Position numbers and translations under genes: made by a program
Notes under the pieces: model-generated
Told to the model about the DNA's origin: nothing
The model's database searches: none
The model's input: only the letters and a program-made list of their open reading frames with translations
Shown here: piece by piece, positions 7,491-15,248 of the stretch
How positions within the stretch are numbered: the stretch's first letter is position 1
How the letters are laid out: each line of letters begins with the position of its first letter
DNA from: an uncultured Bacillus sp.
GTDB lineage: Bacteria > Bacillota > Bacilli > Bacillales_B > DSM-18226
Direction of reading: 5' to 3'
Length of the DNA stretch: 16,637 nt
NCBI RefSeq assembly: GCF_946478885.1
Contig: NZ_CAMLDX010000076.1
Span: forward strand, 1-16,637

Positions 7491-8549
7491 ATGAAAAGGC
7501 TGTCAAATTGGCGTCTCGTACCGTCATTGTTGGTTCTGGCGCTCATACTTTCCGGTTGTGGCGAACCTTTTATATCGGCGTTAAAGCCGGCTGGTGAAGT
7601 TGCAGAAAAGCAGTTTGATCTTATGGTCTTAAGTACTGCTATTATGGTGGGAGTTATCGCTATAGTTGTCATAATATTCTTAATAGTCGTAATAAAGTTT
7701 AGAAGAAAAGACAACAAAATTCCAAAGCAAGTTGAAGGAAATCATAAATTAGAAATCATCTGGACTGCTATTCCTACTCTTTTACTCTTAATTCTTGCGG
7801 TTCCTACTGTTGCGGCGACCTTTAATCTGGCTGATACGATAGGTATGGAGAAAGAGAACTCTGATGCATTGGTTGTTAATGTTCGCGCTAATTTATACTG
7901 GTGGGAGTTTGAGTATCCAAATGAAAAAATCGTAACCGGACAGGAATTAGTTGTTCCTACCGATGAAAAGGTTTACTTTAATTTAAAAGCATCTGATGTT
8001 AAGCATTCCTTTTGGATTCCTGCTGCGGGCGGAAAAATGGATACGAATACAGACAATCCAAATAAATTCTGGTTGAAGTTTAACAGTGAAAAAGCGGAAG
8101 AAGCTAACAACTTATTTTATGGTAAATGCGCTGAGCTTTGCGGACCGTCACATGCCTTAATGGATTTCAAGGTAAAAGCAGTTTCTCGTGCAGAATTCGA
8201 TCAATGGGTAGCTGATATGCAAAGTGTTAAAGAGCCTGTGCAAGCAGAGACTGATTTAGCCAGCCAGGGACAAGAAATTTTTAATAACAGTTGTATGGGC
8301 TGTCATGCGGTTACTCCGAGCAATGCAACACCTGAGGCTGCAAGATTGGCTCCGAATTTAACTAATTTCGGGGAACGTACAACGATTGCCGGCGTTTTAG
8401 AGCAAAATAAGGAAAACTTGAAGAACTGGATCAAGGATCCGGAAAGCTATAAGCCAGGAAATAAAATGACTGGTGTGTATAAGGAATTATCTGAGCAGGA
8501 GCTAGAGGCGTTGACAGAATATTTGATGTCATTAAAAGTGCAAGAATAA
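7491..8549 (+). CDS. ctaC: Cytochrome caa3 oxidase subunit II with fused cytochrome c
   Basis: Subunit II of the caa3 oxidase. It takes electrons from its own C-terminal cytochrome c domain through the CuA centre. The N-terminus is a lipoprotein signal peptide with lipobox LSGC (Cys23). Two transmembrane helices follow (about 43-69 and 88-111), then a cupredoxin domain with CuA ligands H172, C213, E215, C217, H221 and M224. The C-terminal haem c site is CMGCH at 268-272, with M326 the likely axial ligand. Length 352 matches B. subtilis CtaC (about 356). ATG 7491 is preceded by GAGGGG at 7473-7478, a somewhat long 12-nt spacing. The gene leads the closely packed ctaCDEF group, with 37 bp before ctaD. 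The fused haem domain marks the caa3 type rather than the aa3 quinol oxidase. Confidence 0.98.
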   Translation: MKRLSNWRLVPSLLVLALILSGCGEPFISALKPAGEVAEKQFDLMVLSTAIMVGVIAIVVIIFLIVVIKFRRKDNKIPKQVEGNHKLEIIWTAIPTLLLLILAVPTVAATFNLADTIGMEKENSDALVVNVRANLYWWEFEYPNEKIVTGQELVVPTDEKVYFNLKASDVKHSFWIPAAGGKMDTNTDNPNKFWLKFNSEKAEEANNLFYGKCAELCGPSHALMDFKVKAVSRAEFDQWVADMQSVKEPVQAETDLASQGQEIFNNSCMGCHAVTPSNATPEAARLAPNLTNFGERTTIAGVLEQNKENLKNWIKDPESYKPGNKMTGVYKELSEQELEALTEYLMSLKVQE

Positions 8550-8586
8550 TGAATGGGGATAATGCTGTAAAAAGGGAGGATATATT

Positions 8587-10482
8587 GTGAGTACCTATGC
8601 TCAAAAAAAGGGAATTGGCGCTTTTTTATGGGACTATTTAACAACAGTCGACCATAAGAAGATTGCGCACCTTTATTTTATTGCAGGGGCACTGTTTTTT
8701 GTTATCGGTGGGATTGAAGCGATGATGATTCGGATTCAGCTCATGAAGCCAGATAGTAATTTTGTCAGTGCCGGTTTATATAATGAGATTTTGACTATGC
8801 ATGGAACAACCATGATTTTCTTGGCAGCAACACCGCTGTTGTTTGCCTTTATGAATGCGATCATGCCGCTGCAGATTGGTGCGCGAGATGTGGCCTTTCC
8901 ATTTTTGAATTCTTTAGGTTTTTGGTTATTTTTATTTGGAGGTATCTTTTTAAACCTTTCCTGGTTTTTAGGTGGGGCACCAGATGCGGGTTGGACATCA
9001 TATGCATCACTTTCGCTCGAATCACCAGGTCATGGGATAGATTTTTTTACAATTGGACTGCAAATATCTGGATTTGGTACATTGATTTCCGGGATTAACT
9101 TTCTCGTTACCATTATTAACATGCGCGCACCTGGTATGACTTTCATGCGGATGCCGTTATTTACCTGGACAACATTTGTATCATCCACTCTTATCTTATT
9201 TGCATTTACACCGTTAGCAATTGGTTTATTTTTATTAACATTTGATCGTCTCTTCGGTGCAAATTTCTTTGATGTAGCCGGTGGAGGAAATACGATTATT
9301 TATGAACATATTTTCTGGATTTTCGGACATCCTGAGGTATATATTTTAATATTACCTGCCTTTGGGGTATTCTCGGAAATTTTCGCAACATTCTCAAGAA
9401 AAAGACTATTCGGATATTCATCAATGGTCTTTGCCACTATGTTAATTGGTTTCTTAGGTTTCATGGTATGGGCTCACCATATGTTTACAACAGGACTCGG
9501 ACCGATTGCCAACGCCATCTTCTCGGTAGCAACGATGGCGATTGCTGTACCAACGGGAATTAAGATTTTTAACTGGTTATTTACAATGTGGGGAGGAAGC
9601 ATTAAGTTCACTACCCCTATGCTATATGCCATTGCCTTTATTCCTTCTTTTGTAATGGGGGGAGTAACCGGGGTTATGCAAGCAGCAGCACCTGCTGATT
9701 ATCAATATCATGATAGTTACTTCATTGTCGCACATTTTCATTATGTCATCGTTGGCGGTGTGGTCTTTGCTTTATTGGCTGCTACCCATTTTTACTGGCC
9801 GAAAATGTTTGGTACCATGCTGAATGAAAAACTAGGAAAAATTACTTTCTGGCTCTTTTTGATCGGATTCCATTTAACATTCTTCGTGCAGCATTTTCTT
9901 GGTTTAATGGGGATGCCGCGCCGTGTCTTTACGTTCCTGCCAAATCAAGGATGGGAGACTGCAAATTTAATTAGTACGATCGGTGCAATAGTCATGGCAA
10001 TTGCTGTGATTTTGTTAGTTATCAACGTCATTATTACTTGTGTTAGAAATGAAAAAGTGGGCAACGATCCTTGGGAAGACGGACGTACGCTTGAGTGGGC
10101 AATTTCTTCGCCTCCGCCTTTCTATAACTTTAAACAAACTCCGCTTGTTCGAGGTTTAGATCCATATTGGATTGAAAAAATGGAAGGCAAAAAGGAATTG
10201 ACTCCTGCTGAACCGCTTGGAGATATTCATATGCCAAATTCCTCCTTTAATCCATTTGTTATCAGCCTTGGATTGTTTATAGCTGCATTTGGCGTTATGT
10301 ATCAATATGATATGAAGGCCGACGATGTATTTGGAAACAAAGCAGGGGTGATTGTCCTTATAATTGGTTTAGCGATTACCTTTGGCTCGATGATTTTCCG
10401 CTCTGTGAAGGATGATCATGGATATCATATTCACAAAGAAGATTTATTGGATAGCGACGATAAAGGGGGGAAGGGACAATGA
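8587..10482 (+). CDS. ctaD: Cytochrome caa3 oxidase subunit I
   Basis: Catalytic subunit that reduces oxygen to water at the haem a3-CuB centre and pumps protons. CuB ligands H248, H297 and H298 are present, as is the cross-linked Tyr in HPEVY (Y252). The haem a3 and haem a ligand pair is H383/H385 (AHFHY), and H72 (MHGTT) is the other haem a ligand. D101 in ARDVAFP sits where the D-channel aspartate is expected. The C-terminal roughly 100 residues carry two extra helices, as in Bacillus CtaD, where the N-terminal part of subunit III is fused to subunit I. Length 631 compares with about 622 in B. subtilis. The start is GTG 8587, with AAAGGGAGGA at 8571-8580 six bases upstream. The stop overlaps the ctaE start by four bases (ATGA). 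Confidence 0.98.
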   Translation: MSTYAQKKGIGAFLWDYLTTVDHKKIAHLYFIAGALFFVIGGIEAMMIRIQLMKPDSNFVSAGLYNEILTMHGTTMIFLAATPLLFAFMNAIMPLQIGARDVAFPFLNSLGFWLFLFGGIFLNLSWFLGGAPDAGWTSYASLSLESPGHGIDFFTIGLQISGFGTLISGINFLVTIINMRAPGMTFMRMPLFTWTTFVSSTLILFAFTPLAIGLFLLTFDRLFGANFFDVAGGGNTIIYEHIFWIFGHPEVYILILPAFGVFSEIFATFSRKRLFGYSSMVFATMLIGFLGFMVWAHHMFTTGLGPIANAIFSVATMAIAVPTGIKIFNWLFTMWGGSIKFTTPMLYAIAFIPSFVMGGVTGVMQAAAPADYQYHDSYFIVAHFHYVIVGGVVFALLAATHFYWPKMFGTMLNEKLGKITFWLFLIGFHLTFFVQHFLGLMGMPRRVFTFLPNQGWETANLISTIGAIVMAIAVILLVINVIITCVRNEKVGNDPWEDGRTLEWAISSPPPFYNFKQTPLVRGLDPYWIEKMEGKKELTPAEPLGDIHMPNSSFNPFVISLGLFIAAFGVMYQYDMKADDVFGNKAGVIVLIIGLAITFGSMIFRSVKDDHGYHIHKEDLLDSDDKGGKGQ

Positions 10483-11108
10483 TAGCGGAAGAAAAATGGA
10501 CTGCTGAAACATGGCCTGCTTCACCCGAAAGGCAAACATTAGAAGCAAAAAATAAATTTATTGGCTTCTGGCTGTTCCTAGGAGGCGAGACTGTCCTTTT
10601 TGCCACACTCTTTGCCACCTATTTGGCCTTAAAGGATAAAGTACCAAGCACAGATCATAAGCTTGCTATTGACCTGTTTGAACTGCCGCTTGTGTTTGCA
10701 TCAACAATGATTCTTTTGACGAGTTCCTTGACTAGCGTGTATGCCATTTATCATATGAAAAATTTTCAATTTAAAAAGATGATGCTTTGGCTTGGAGTAA
10801 CAGTTATTTTAGGTGCATCGTTTTTAACACTGGAAATTTATGAATTTAATCATTACGTTCATGAATTTCATCATACCTTTACGAGTAGTGCTTTTGGTTC
10901 AGCCTTTTATACCTTGACAGGTTTCCACGGGGCCCACGTAGCTTTCGGTCTTTGCTGGATTCTTACATTAATGGTACGCAATGCAAAAAGAGGATTAAAT
11001 CTTTATAATGCGCCGAAATTTTATATCGCTAGCCTTTACTGGCACTTTATCGATGTCGTATGGGTATTTATTTTTACGGTAGTATACTTGATGGGGATGG
11101 TGGGATAA
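10479..11108 (+). CDS. ctaE: Cytochrome caa3 oxidase subunit III
   Basis: Membrane subunit III, which stabilises subunit I and its proton uptake. The 209 residues fit B. subtilis CtaE (about 207) and form five hydrophobic helices, the short Bacillus form whose first two helices are fused to subunit I. Conserved features are the buried glutamates E37 (GGETVLFATL) and E119 (TLEIYEF), the segment TGFHGAHVAFGL (H150, H153) and the final WHFIDVVWVFIF. ATG 10479 overlaps the ctaD stop as ATGA, which suggests translational coupling. A purine-rich site (AAAGGGGGG, AAGGG) lies in the end of ctaD. Confidence 0.97.
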   Translation: MIAEEKWTAETWPASPERQTLEAKNKFIGFWLFLGGETVLFATLFATYLALKDKVPSTDHKLAIDLFELPLVFASTMILLTSSLTSVYAIYHMKNFQFKKMMLWLGVTVILGASFLTLEIYEFNHYVHEFHHTFTSSAFGSAFYTLTGFHGAHVAFGLCWILTLMVRNAKRGLNLYNAPKFYIASLYWHFIDVVWVFIFTVVYLMGMVG

Positions 11109-11112
11109 TCTG

Positions 11113-11448
11113 ATGAGTAATGAACAAGTAAATTCAGTTGACCACAATACAGATCTACAATACCGAAGGAAAAAAAATGCAGAGGAAATGAAGCACCAGG
11201 TCATTACGTTTGCATTGATGATTTTTCTGACATTCGTTTCTTTTTTGGCGGTTGCTTATGATGGGTTTTCACCGCGGTTTACTGTACCGTTTATTGTGTT
11301 ATTGGCGGTTATACAGGTTGCCTATCAATTATACTATTTCATGCATATGAGTCATAAGGGGCATGAGGTAGCGGCAATATATATGTTCAGCGGCATATTG
11401 ATTGCATTTGTAACGGTATTAGCTTTTGTTACCATTGTATGGTGGTAA
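11113..11448 (+). CDS. ctaF: Cytochrome caa3 oxidase subunit IV
   Basis: Small accessory subunit of the caa3 oxidase, 111 residues against about 110 in B. subtilis CtaF. A charged N-terminus with the run RRKKNAEEMKH is followed by three hydrophobic helices and ends on a tryptophan pair. The motif YYFMHMSHKGHE, typical of bacterial subunit IV, lies between helices two and three. The start is four bases after the ctaE stop, with its ribosome binding site (GGTGGGA) inside the end of ctaE. A strong terminator 33 bp after the stop closes the ctaCDEF transcript. Confidence 0.95.
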   Translation: MSNEQVNSVDHNTDLQYRRKKNAEEMKHQVITFALMIFLTFVSFLAVAYDGFSPRFTVPFIVLLAVIQVAYQLYYFMHMSHKGHEVAAIYMFSGILIAFVTVLAFVTIVWW

Positions 11449-11480
11449 TGATTACGAAATTTTTACTAATGAGGGAATGA

Positions 11481-11509
11481 GGGAGATCGGCTTAGCTGAT
11501 TTCCCTTTT
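11481..11509 (+). terminator. Strong terminator of ctaCDEF
   Basis: GGGAGATCGGC (11481-11491) pairs with GCTGATTTCCC (11495-11505) over 11 bp, including two G-U pairs, around a TTA loop, and TTTT follows. It separates ctaF from ctaG. Confidence 0.88.
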
Positions 11510-11529
11510 ATATTAAACTGTATTGCAGG

Positions 11530-11660
11530 ACTGATTTGTCAGTTAAAAGGGGAGACACCGTCCTCTACATGGAGTCTCGGCGGGACGGTCTGGCTATGGC
11601 AAGCGTTACATCAAAAAAGGACATTGTCCTTAAAGCTTATCAGAGTCTCATTATAAGAGG
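11530..11660 (+). other. Structured stretch between ctaF terminator and ctaG promoter
   Basis: No convincing gene. Visible pairings are ACTGA/TCAGT (11530-11543), GAGAC/GTCTC (11552-11556 with 11574-11578), ACCGTCC/GGACGGT (11557-11563 with 11583-11589) and the near-continuous palindrome AAGGACATTGTCCTT (11617-11631). The second and third pairings interlock, so they are either alternatives or a pseudoknot. A 66-codon frame from ATG 11569 ends at 11769, just before ctaG. Its only Shine-Dalgarno-like bases are about 15 nt away, and its composition is not protein-like. It may be a small RNA or a leader for read-through transcripts. Confidence 0.35.
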
Positions 11661-11679
11661 GAAGTTATTTATCGTGAAA

Positions 11680-11708
11680 TTGAGTTTTTACTATAGAAAA
11701 CGTATAAT
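11680..11708 (+). promoter_or_regulatory. Sigma-A promoter of ctaG
   Basis: TTGAGT (11680-11685), a 17-bp spacer and a perfect TATAAT (11703-11708). It lies after the ctaF terminator and about 65 bp before the ctaG start, so ctaG can be transcribed independently of the structural genes. Confidence 0.75.
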
Positions 11709-11773
11709 TGGTGTATATGACACTATCATCATTGTACGTGTTAATGGCAGAAATAAAAGGGGTGAATAGGTGA

Positions 11774-12676
11774 ATGACTTTAGATGTGTTTGGCTTTAGA
11801 GCATTATGGAGTCCTTATTTTTTACTGGCACTCATCATAGTAGCGGTTTGTTATTTTTCTATTATGTTGAGGTACAGCCGCCAGTTTCAAGACAGACGGC
11901 CGTTAAAGACTTCACAGGGGATTCTCTTTATTGTATCAATGGTTCTCTTATATATAATTAAAGGTTCACCATTGGATTTAATGGGCCATATTATGTTTTA
12001 TGCCCATATGATTCAAATGGCTTTTTTGTATTTATTAATTCCTCCTATGCTGATCATTGCTGTCCCCGAATGGTTTTGGGAAAAAATATGGTCATGGAAG
12101 CCTGTGAATATGCTGTTAAGCTTTTTCACCAAACCGCTGCTTGCGCTTATTCTATTTAATGGCTTGTTTTCGTTATACCATATGCCCCTGATTTTTGATG
12201 CGGTGAAAACCAATATGTGGCTGCATGCTTTTTATACAAGTGCGTTATTCCTGTTTGCTCTGTTCATGTGGTGGCCGTTAATTATTCAATTTGAGGGTAA
12301 GAACAGTCTTTCTGGTATAAAGAAGGTTGCTTATATTTTTGCCAGCGGAGTTCTGTTAACTCCCGCATGCGCCCTCATTATTTTTAATGATCAACCGATG
12401 TATACGGCCTATTCAGATCCTGCTGCATGGCTTTTGGCAATGAAACTTTGTGTTCCAGCAGGTACTTTAGCAGACTTAAATTTAAGCGGTCCGGAAATGT
12501 TTGCTTCGATGTCTCTTTTGCATGATCAGCAGCTCGGTGGAGTTTTAATGAAGATAATCCAGGAAATCATTTACGGTGTTATGCTGGCTCGAGTTTTTTA
12601 TGAGTGGTATCAGAAGGATCAAGAGGAAGCAGCTGAACAGCAGCTCAAGATACTGAATCCGCAGTCAATCGAGTGA
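11774..12676 (+). CDS. ctaG: Cytochrome caa3 oxidase assembly factor CtaG
   Basis: Membrane protein of the caa3-CtaG family (not the Cox11-type CtaG), needed for an active caa3 oxidase in B. subtilis and thought to serve copper delivery. The 300 residues (B. subtilis about 297) form about seven hydrophobic helices. Candidate metal-site histidines are H72 and H78 (GHIMFYAHMIQM), H136 (LYHMP), H151 and the late LLHDQQLGG. A charged tail follows. ATG 11774 is preceded by AAAAGGGGTGA about eight bases upstream. A separate promoter and the ctaF terminator put it outside the main structural transcript, and a perfect hairpin ends it. Confidence 0.95.
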   Translation: MTLDVFGFRALWSPYFLLALIIVAVCYFSIMLRYSRQFQDRRPLKTSQGILFIVSMVLLYIIKGSPLDLMGHIMFYAHMIQMAFLYLLIPPMLIIAVPEWFWEKIWSWKPVNMLLSFFTKPLLALILFNGLFSLYHMPLIFDAVKTNMWLHAFYTSALFLFALFMWWPLIIQFEGKNSLSGIKKVAYIFASGVLLTPACALIIFNDQPMYTAYSDPAAWLLAMKLCVPAGTLADLNLSGPEMFASMSLLHDQQLGGVLMKIIQEIIYGVMLARVFYEWYQKDQEEAAEQQLKILNPQSIE

Positions 12677-12680
12677 TCGT

Positions 12681-12721
12681 AATGAACTGCTCATTTTACG
12701 GATGTGAGCAGTTCATTTTTT
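12681..12721 (+). terminator. Terminator of ctaG
   Basis: AATGAACTGCTCA (12681-12693) and TGAGCAGTTCATT (12705-12717) form a 13-bp perfect stem with an 11-nt loop, and the T run extends to 12721. It starts four bases after the ctaG stop. Confidence 0.92.
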
Positions 12722-12891
12722 GAGAGAATTGAGAAAGTCAAGCGAAATTATCACACCTTACCTGTAAAAAATAGCAATATTGTGTGAAATCATGATGGTT
12801 TTTCTTGTATTACATATATGGCTACAATAAACTATTATTAGTTGTAAAAAGTTTGGCATATTATCATTAATCAGAGAGGAAGCAAAGCAGG

Positions 12892-13359
12892 ATGGACTAT
12901 TCATTACCTATACTCCCAACGATAAGTACAGCCTTCATCGTTATAAGTGCCATTACAGTTGCCATTGGCTGGAGTTTAATTCGTCAAAGGAAATTGGAAG
13001 CGCATAGAAAGACGATGATGCTGGCTGCATTTTTTGCAGTTGTATTTTTTCTCATTTACGCAAGCAGGACTATTTTTATCGGCAATACCGCTTTTGGCGG
13101 ACCGGATGATATCAAGATTTATTATACCGTTTTTTTAGTTTTTCATATTACATTGGCAACTGTCGGTGCGGTCTTAGGGATCATGATGCTTGTGACCGGT
13201 TTTAAGAATAATCTTGCTTTTCATCGTAAAATAGGACCAGCAACCAGCGTTGTTTGGTTTTGTACAGCGATTACTGGTGTGGCGGTTTATTTATTATTGT
13301 ACGTATTCTATCATGGCGGAGAAACGACATCAGTCATTAAAGCTATCCTTGGATTATAA
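12892..13359 (+). CDS. ctaM: DUF420 membrane protein, oxidase maturation factor (YozB/CtaM type)
   Basis: The 155 residues form four hydrophobic helices (about 10-28, 42-60, 79-101, 116-138). One histidine lies near each helix: H38 (LEAHRK), H85, H111 (AFHRKIGP) and H141. This is the DUF420 pattern. The Staphylococcus aureus member, CtaM, is required for activity of a haem A-containing oxidase, and the B. subtilis homologue is YozB. Its place directly after ctaG supports the same role here. ATG 12892 has GAGAGGA about eleven bases upstream. It appears separately transcribed: the ctaG terminator precedes it, and 215 AT-rich bases lie between. These contain TGTGTGAAA (12781-12789), seven of nine bases of the ResD consensus. 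The family call is strong; the function is by analogy. Confidence 0.88.
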   Translation: MDYSLPILPTISTAFIVISAITVAIGWSLIRQRKLEAHRKTMMLAAFFAVVFFLIYASRTIFIGNTAFGGPDDIKIYYTVFLVFHITLATVGAVLGIMMLVTGFKNNLAFHRKIGPATSVVWFCTAITGVAVYLLLYVFYHGGETTSVIKAILGL

Positions 13360-13395
13360 AAAAAGTGCTGCGGTATTTCTCCGCAGCACTTTTTT
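13358..13395. terminator. Bidirectional terminator between ctaM and ylbA
   Basis: AGTGCTGCGG (13364-13373) and CCGCAGCACT (13381-13390) pair perfectly around a 7-nt loop. An A run precedes and a T run follows, so it works on both strands. It overlaps the ctaM stop and lies eight bases beyond the ylbA stop. Confidence 0.93.
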
Positions 13396-13402
13396 ATATC
13401 TT

Positions 13403-13765
13403 TTATTGTTTGGCAAATGCGCTGATTTCCTCTTTGAGGTTATTCAAAATGGATTCACATTGTGTAACCAATGAATTTGGAAAGTTCTCTCCTTCTCCAT
13501 ACTCAACACCATGAGGATAATAATATTTTCCAAGCAATGGTGTCTTCAATTGAATAACCGCTTTATTGGCACCTACATCGCCTTCTACGGCATAACCTTG
13601 AACACGAAGATAGAAAACGCCATCATTTAATTCGAACTTCCGATCGTATGTAACTCTTTCATAATCCCATTGGCTTTCTCTTACTAATCCATATTCAAGC
13701 ATTACATCATCAAGGCGTCTTAAATCTGCCTTTAAACCTTCAAAGCCTTTGTTTTCAAACTTCAT
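13403..13765 (-). CDS. ylbA: YugN-like family protein YlbA
   Basis: A 120-residue soluble protein without signal peptide or membrane segment. Length and place, between the cta cluster and ylbB, match B. subtilis YlbA of the YugN-like family, whose function is unknown. Features seen are a charged helix-forming N-terminus (ENKGFEGLKADLRRLDDV), a central beta-rich part containing YDRKFEL and VFYLRVQGYAVEGDV, and the segment LLGKYYYPHGVEYGE. ATG 13765 is preceded by GGGAGGG eight bases upstream. It runs against ctaM and shares its terminator. Confidence 0.85.
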   Translation of the reverse strand: MKFENKGFEGLKADLRRLDDVMLEYGLVRESQWDYERVTYDRKFELNDGVFYLRVQGYAVEGDVGANKAVIQLKTPLLGKYYYPHGVEYGEGENFPNSLVTQCESILNNLKEEISAFAKQ

Positions 13766-14071
13766 TCAATACCCTCCCATCAATCTTTGTTCCATTAGAG
13801 AATGAAATGTTCTTTTTTTAAAAATTATCAAAGTTAACTCAAATTTAATAATAGTGGAAAAGCGCTTAAGTTGCAATCCATTTTCGAGAAGAAAAATGTC
13901 GTGAAGGATAACTTTTTATTTGTGTCGTCTTTGTTTTTCATATTGGGTACGACAACCTGTAAATGCCAGTTTTCTTTCGCTTTGCATAATAAATGATGAA
14001 GTGGAGAAAATGAGGGAAGAAAGCTTATTTTACCCAATAATTAAGCTAATTCAAAAAGGAGGGAACATGTA
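13766..14071. other. Intergenic region between divergent ylbA and ylbB
   Basis: About 306 AT-rich bases holding the start regions of ylbA (minus) and ylbB (plus). AAGCGCTT (13860-13867) sits in a weak cre-like context. No promoter pair close to consensus was found on either strand. A 67-codon minus-strand frame here is unconvincing. Confidence 0.5.
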
Positions 14072-14503
14072 ATGGCAAGAATTCGTGATATTATGACAGA
14101 TGAGATTGAATGCTGCTCATTATTGGATAACATGTACGAAGCGGCTGTGAAGATGAAAGAGTTGAATATAGGAGCGATTCCAATCGCAGATAAAGAAAAA
14201 TTAGTGGGAATGATTACGGACCGTGATATTGTAGTACGAGGGATTGCCGAAAAGAAACCGGGGTCTGTAAAAGTAGAGGAAATCATGAGTGAAAGATTAA
14301 TTACTATTTCGCCTGATGCCAGCGCCAGTGAAGGCGCACGACTAATGGCAGAAAACCAAATCAGGCGTTTGCCTGTCGTAGAAGGAGAGCGGTTGATAGG
14401 AATTGTTAGCTTAGGAGATTTTGCTACAAATCAATTAACAGATCAGCAGGCAGGTAGTGCACTGACGGATATATCCGATCAACAAAATCATATTCAGCAT
14501 TAA
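14072..14503 (+). CDS. ylbB: Tandem CBS-domain protein YlbB
   Basis: A 143-residue cytoplasmic protein made of a single CBS (Bateman) pair: CBS1 about residues 7-60 (RDIMTDEI, GMITDRDIV) and CBS2 about 71-123 (IMSERLITISPDAS, GIVSLGDFA). Such pairs usually bind adenine nucleotides and act as energy or redox sensors, but the ligand and partner are not known here. The acidic, glutamine-rich tail ends QNHIQH. ATG 14072 has an excellent ribosome binding site, AAAAAGGAGGG (14054-14063), and the gene has its own terminator. The neighbour relation with ylbA matches B. subtilis ylbA-ylbB. This is the last gene of the conserved block. Confidence 0.9.
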   Translation: MARIRDIMTDEIECCSLLDNMYEAAVKMKELNIGAIPIADKEKLVGMITDRDIVVRGIAEKKPGSVKVEEIMSERLITISPDASASEGARLMAENQIRRLPVVEGERLIGIVSLGDFATNQLTDQQAGSALTDISDQQNHIQH

Positions 14504-14527
14504 GACACCTTTTGAGGTGTCTTTTTT
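14502..14527 (+). terminator. Terminator of ylbB
   Basis: AAGACACCT (14502-14510) and AGGTGTCTT (14515-14523) form a 9-bp perfect stem with loop TTTG, followed by T residues to 14527. The stem overlaps the ylbB stop codon. Confidence 0.92.
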
Positions 14528-14559
14528 AAAAGATAAGAAAGTATAAAATTCTGTCACAT

Positions 14560-14578
14560 CACAGTTCTTGATACTGTG
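14560..14578 (+). repeat. Small hairpin ahead of the interrupted transposase gene
   Basis: CACAGT (14560-14565) and ACTGTG (14573-14578) pair around a 7-nt loop, followed by GTATTTTT. It lies 14 bases before ATG 14592, the presumed start of the interrupted IS91-type gene. It may be a terminator-like guard or part of that element's end. Confidence 0.4.
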
Positions 14579-14634
14579 GTATTTTTCATATATGGAGACT
14601 AATATTTTAATTTCCAAATACGTGGTCTAACTCC

Positions 14635-14650
14635 ACCGTCTTTAGACGGT
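14635..14650 (+). repeat. Left-end hairpin of the IS200-type element
   Basis: ACCGTC and GACGGT form a 6-bp stem with a TTTA loop, starting 25 bases inside the proposed left end. TnpA proteins of this family bind such subterminal hairpins as single-stranded DNA. Confidence 0.75.
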
Positions 14651-14702
14651 ATCAGCTTTTAGCCTTATCCTTCGATGTCCATACTAAGGGTGAGGTGAAA
14701 GT

Positions 14703-15134
14703 ATGGGCGGATATAGGAAAAGTAGTCATGCTGTCTATGATATCAAGTATCATGTTATATGGGTTACAAAATATAGATATAAAATGTTGCGGGGGCCGAT
14801 AGCAATAAGGGCAAGAGAATTAATTAGGCAGGGGTGTGAAGCTAGGGGAATAACAATATGGCAAGGTAGTGTGAGAAAAGATCACATCCATCTATTATTA
14901 TCATGTCCCCCAAGTATGGCTCTGAGTAAAATATTGCAGTATCTAAAAGGTCGATCTTCTAGGTTATTACAGGATGAATTTCTAGAACTAAAGAAGAGGT
15001 ATTGGGGACAGCATTTATGGGCCAGAGGATACTTTTGTGCCACAGTTGGAACAGTAACGGAAGAAATAATAAGAAATTATATTGCCAATCAGTTCAATGA
15101 AGGTAAAGATGAAATATTCAAGATTGAAGAATGA
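14703..15134 (+). CDS. tnpA: IS200/IS605-family Y1 transposase TnpA
   Basis: Single-strand DNA transposase of the HUH/Y1 class. It cuts the element's ends through a 5'-phosphotyrosine link and moves it as a single-stranded circle. The 143 residues match the family. The metal-binding HUH motif is H61-I-H63 (KDHIHLLLS). The catalytic tyrosine is Y126 in IRNYIANQ, with Q130 on the same helix turn. The region KGRSSRLLQ lies between them, and KYHVIWVTKYR near the N-terminus is the usual first strand. ATG 14703 follows GAGGTGAAA, six bases upstream. The frame is intact, so the enzyme may be active. It lies inside the decayed IS91-type gene on the same strand. Confidence 0.95.
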   Translation: MGGYRKSSHAVYDIKYHVIWVTKYRYKMLRGPIAIRARELIRQGCEARGITIWQGSVRKDHIHLLLSCPPSMALSKILQYLKGRSSRLLQDEFLELKKRYWGQHLWARGYFCATVGTVTEEIIRNYIANQFNEGKDEIFKIEE

Positions 15135-15248
15135 ATTTAGTCATACTTAGAGTACGCTTTAGCCTATGGACATTTAGCAGGGCTTTAGCCTGTGGTACGA
15201 CTTTAGTCGTCGACATTTATGTCAAAATCCACCTGCTTTAGCAGGTGG
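15135..15248 (+). repeat. Series of TTTA-loop hairpins between tnpA and the right end
   Basis: Four successive hairpins all have the loop TTTA: CAGGgC/GCCTG with one bulge (15178-15192), ACGAC/GTCGT (15197-15210), GACA/TGTC (15212-15223) and CCACCTGC/GCAGGTGG (15229-15248). The motif TTTAG also occurs at 15136, 15158 and 15173. The last hairpin should be the right-end hairpin recognised by TnpA. The others have no obvious role and could fold as a structured 3' RNA. Confidence 0.7.

Noticed and set aside
11426..11656. 76-codon frame starting inside ctaF
   Set aside because: It runs through the ctaF stop region and the strong terminator at 11481-11509, so it is unlikely to be translated.
11536..11769. 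77-codon frame (or 66 codons from ATG 11569) between ctaF and ctaG
   Set aside because: It contains the ctaG promoter, has no well-placed ribosome binding site and a basic, low-complexity composition. It is better explained as structured non-coding sequence.
13855..13870. cre-like sequence around AAGCGCTT upstream of ylbA and ylbB
   Set aside because: Only about six of nine fixed cre positions match on either strand, so CcpA control is not supported.
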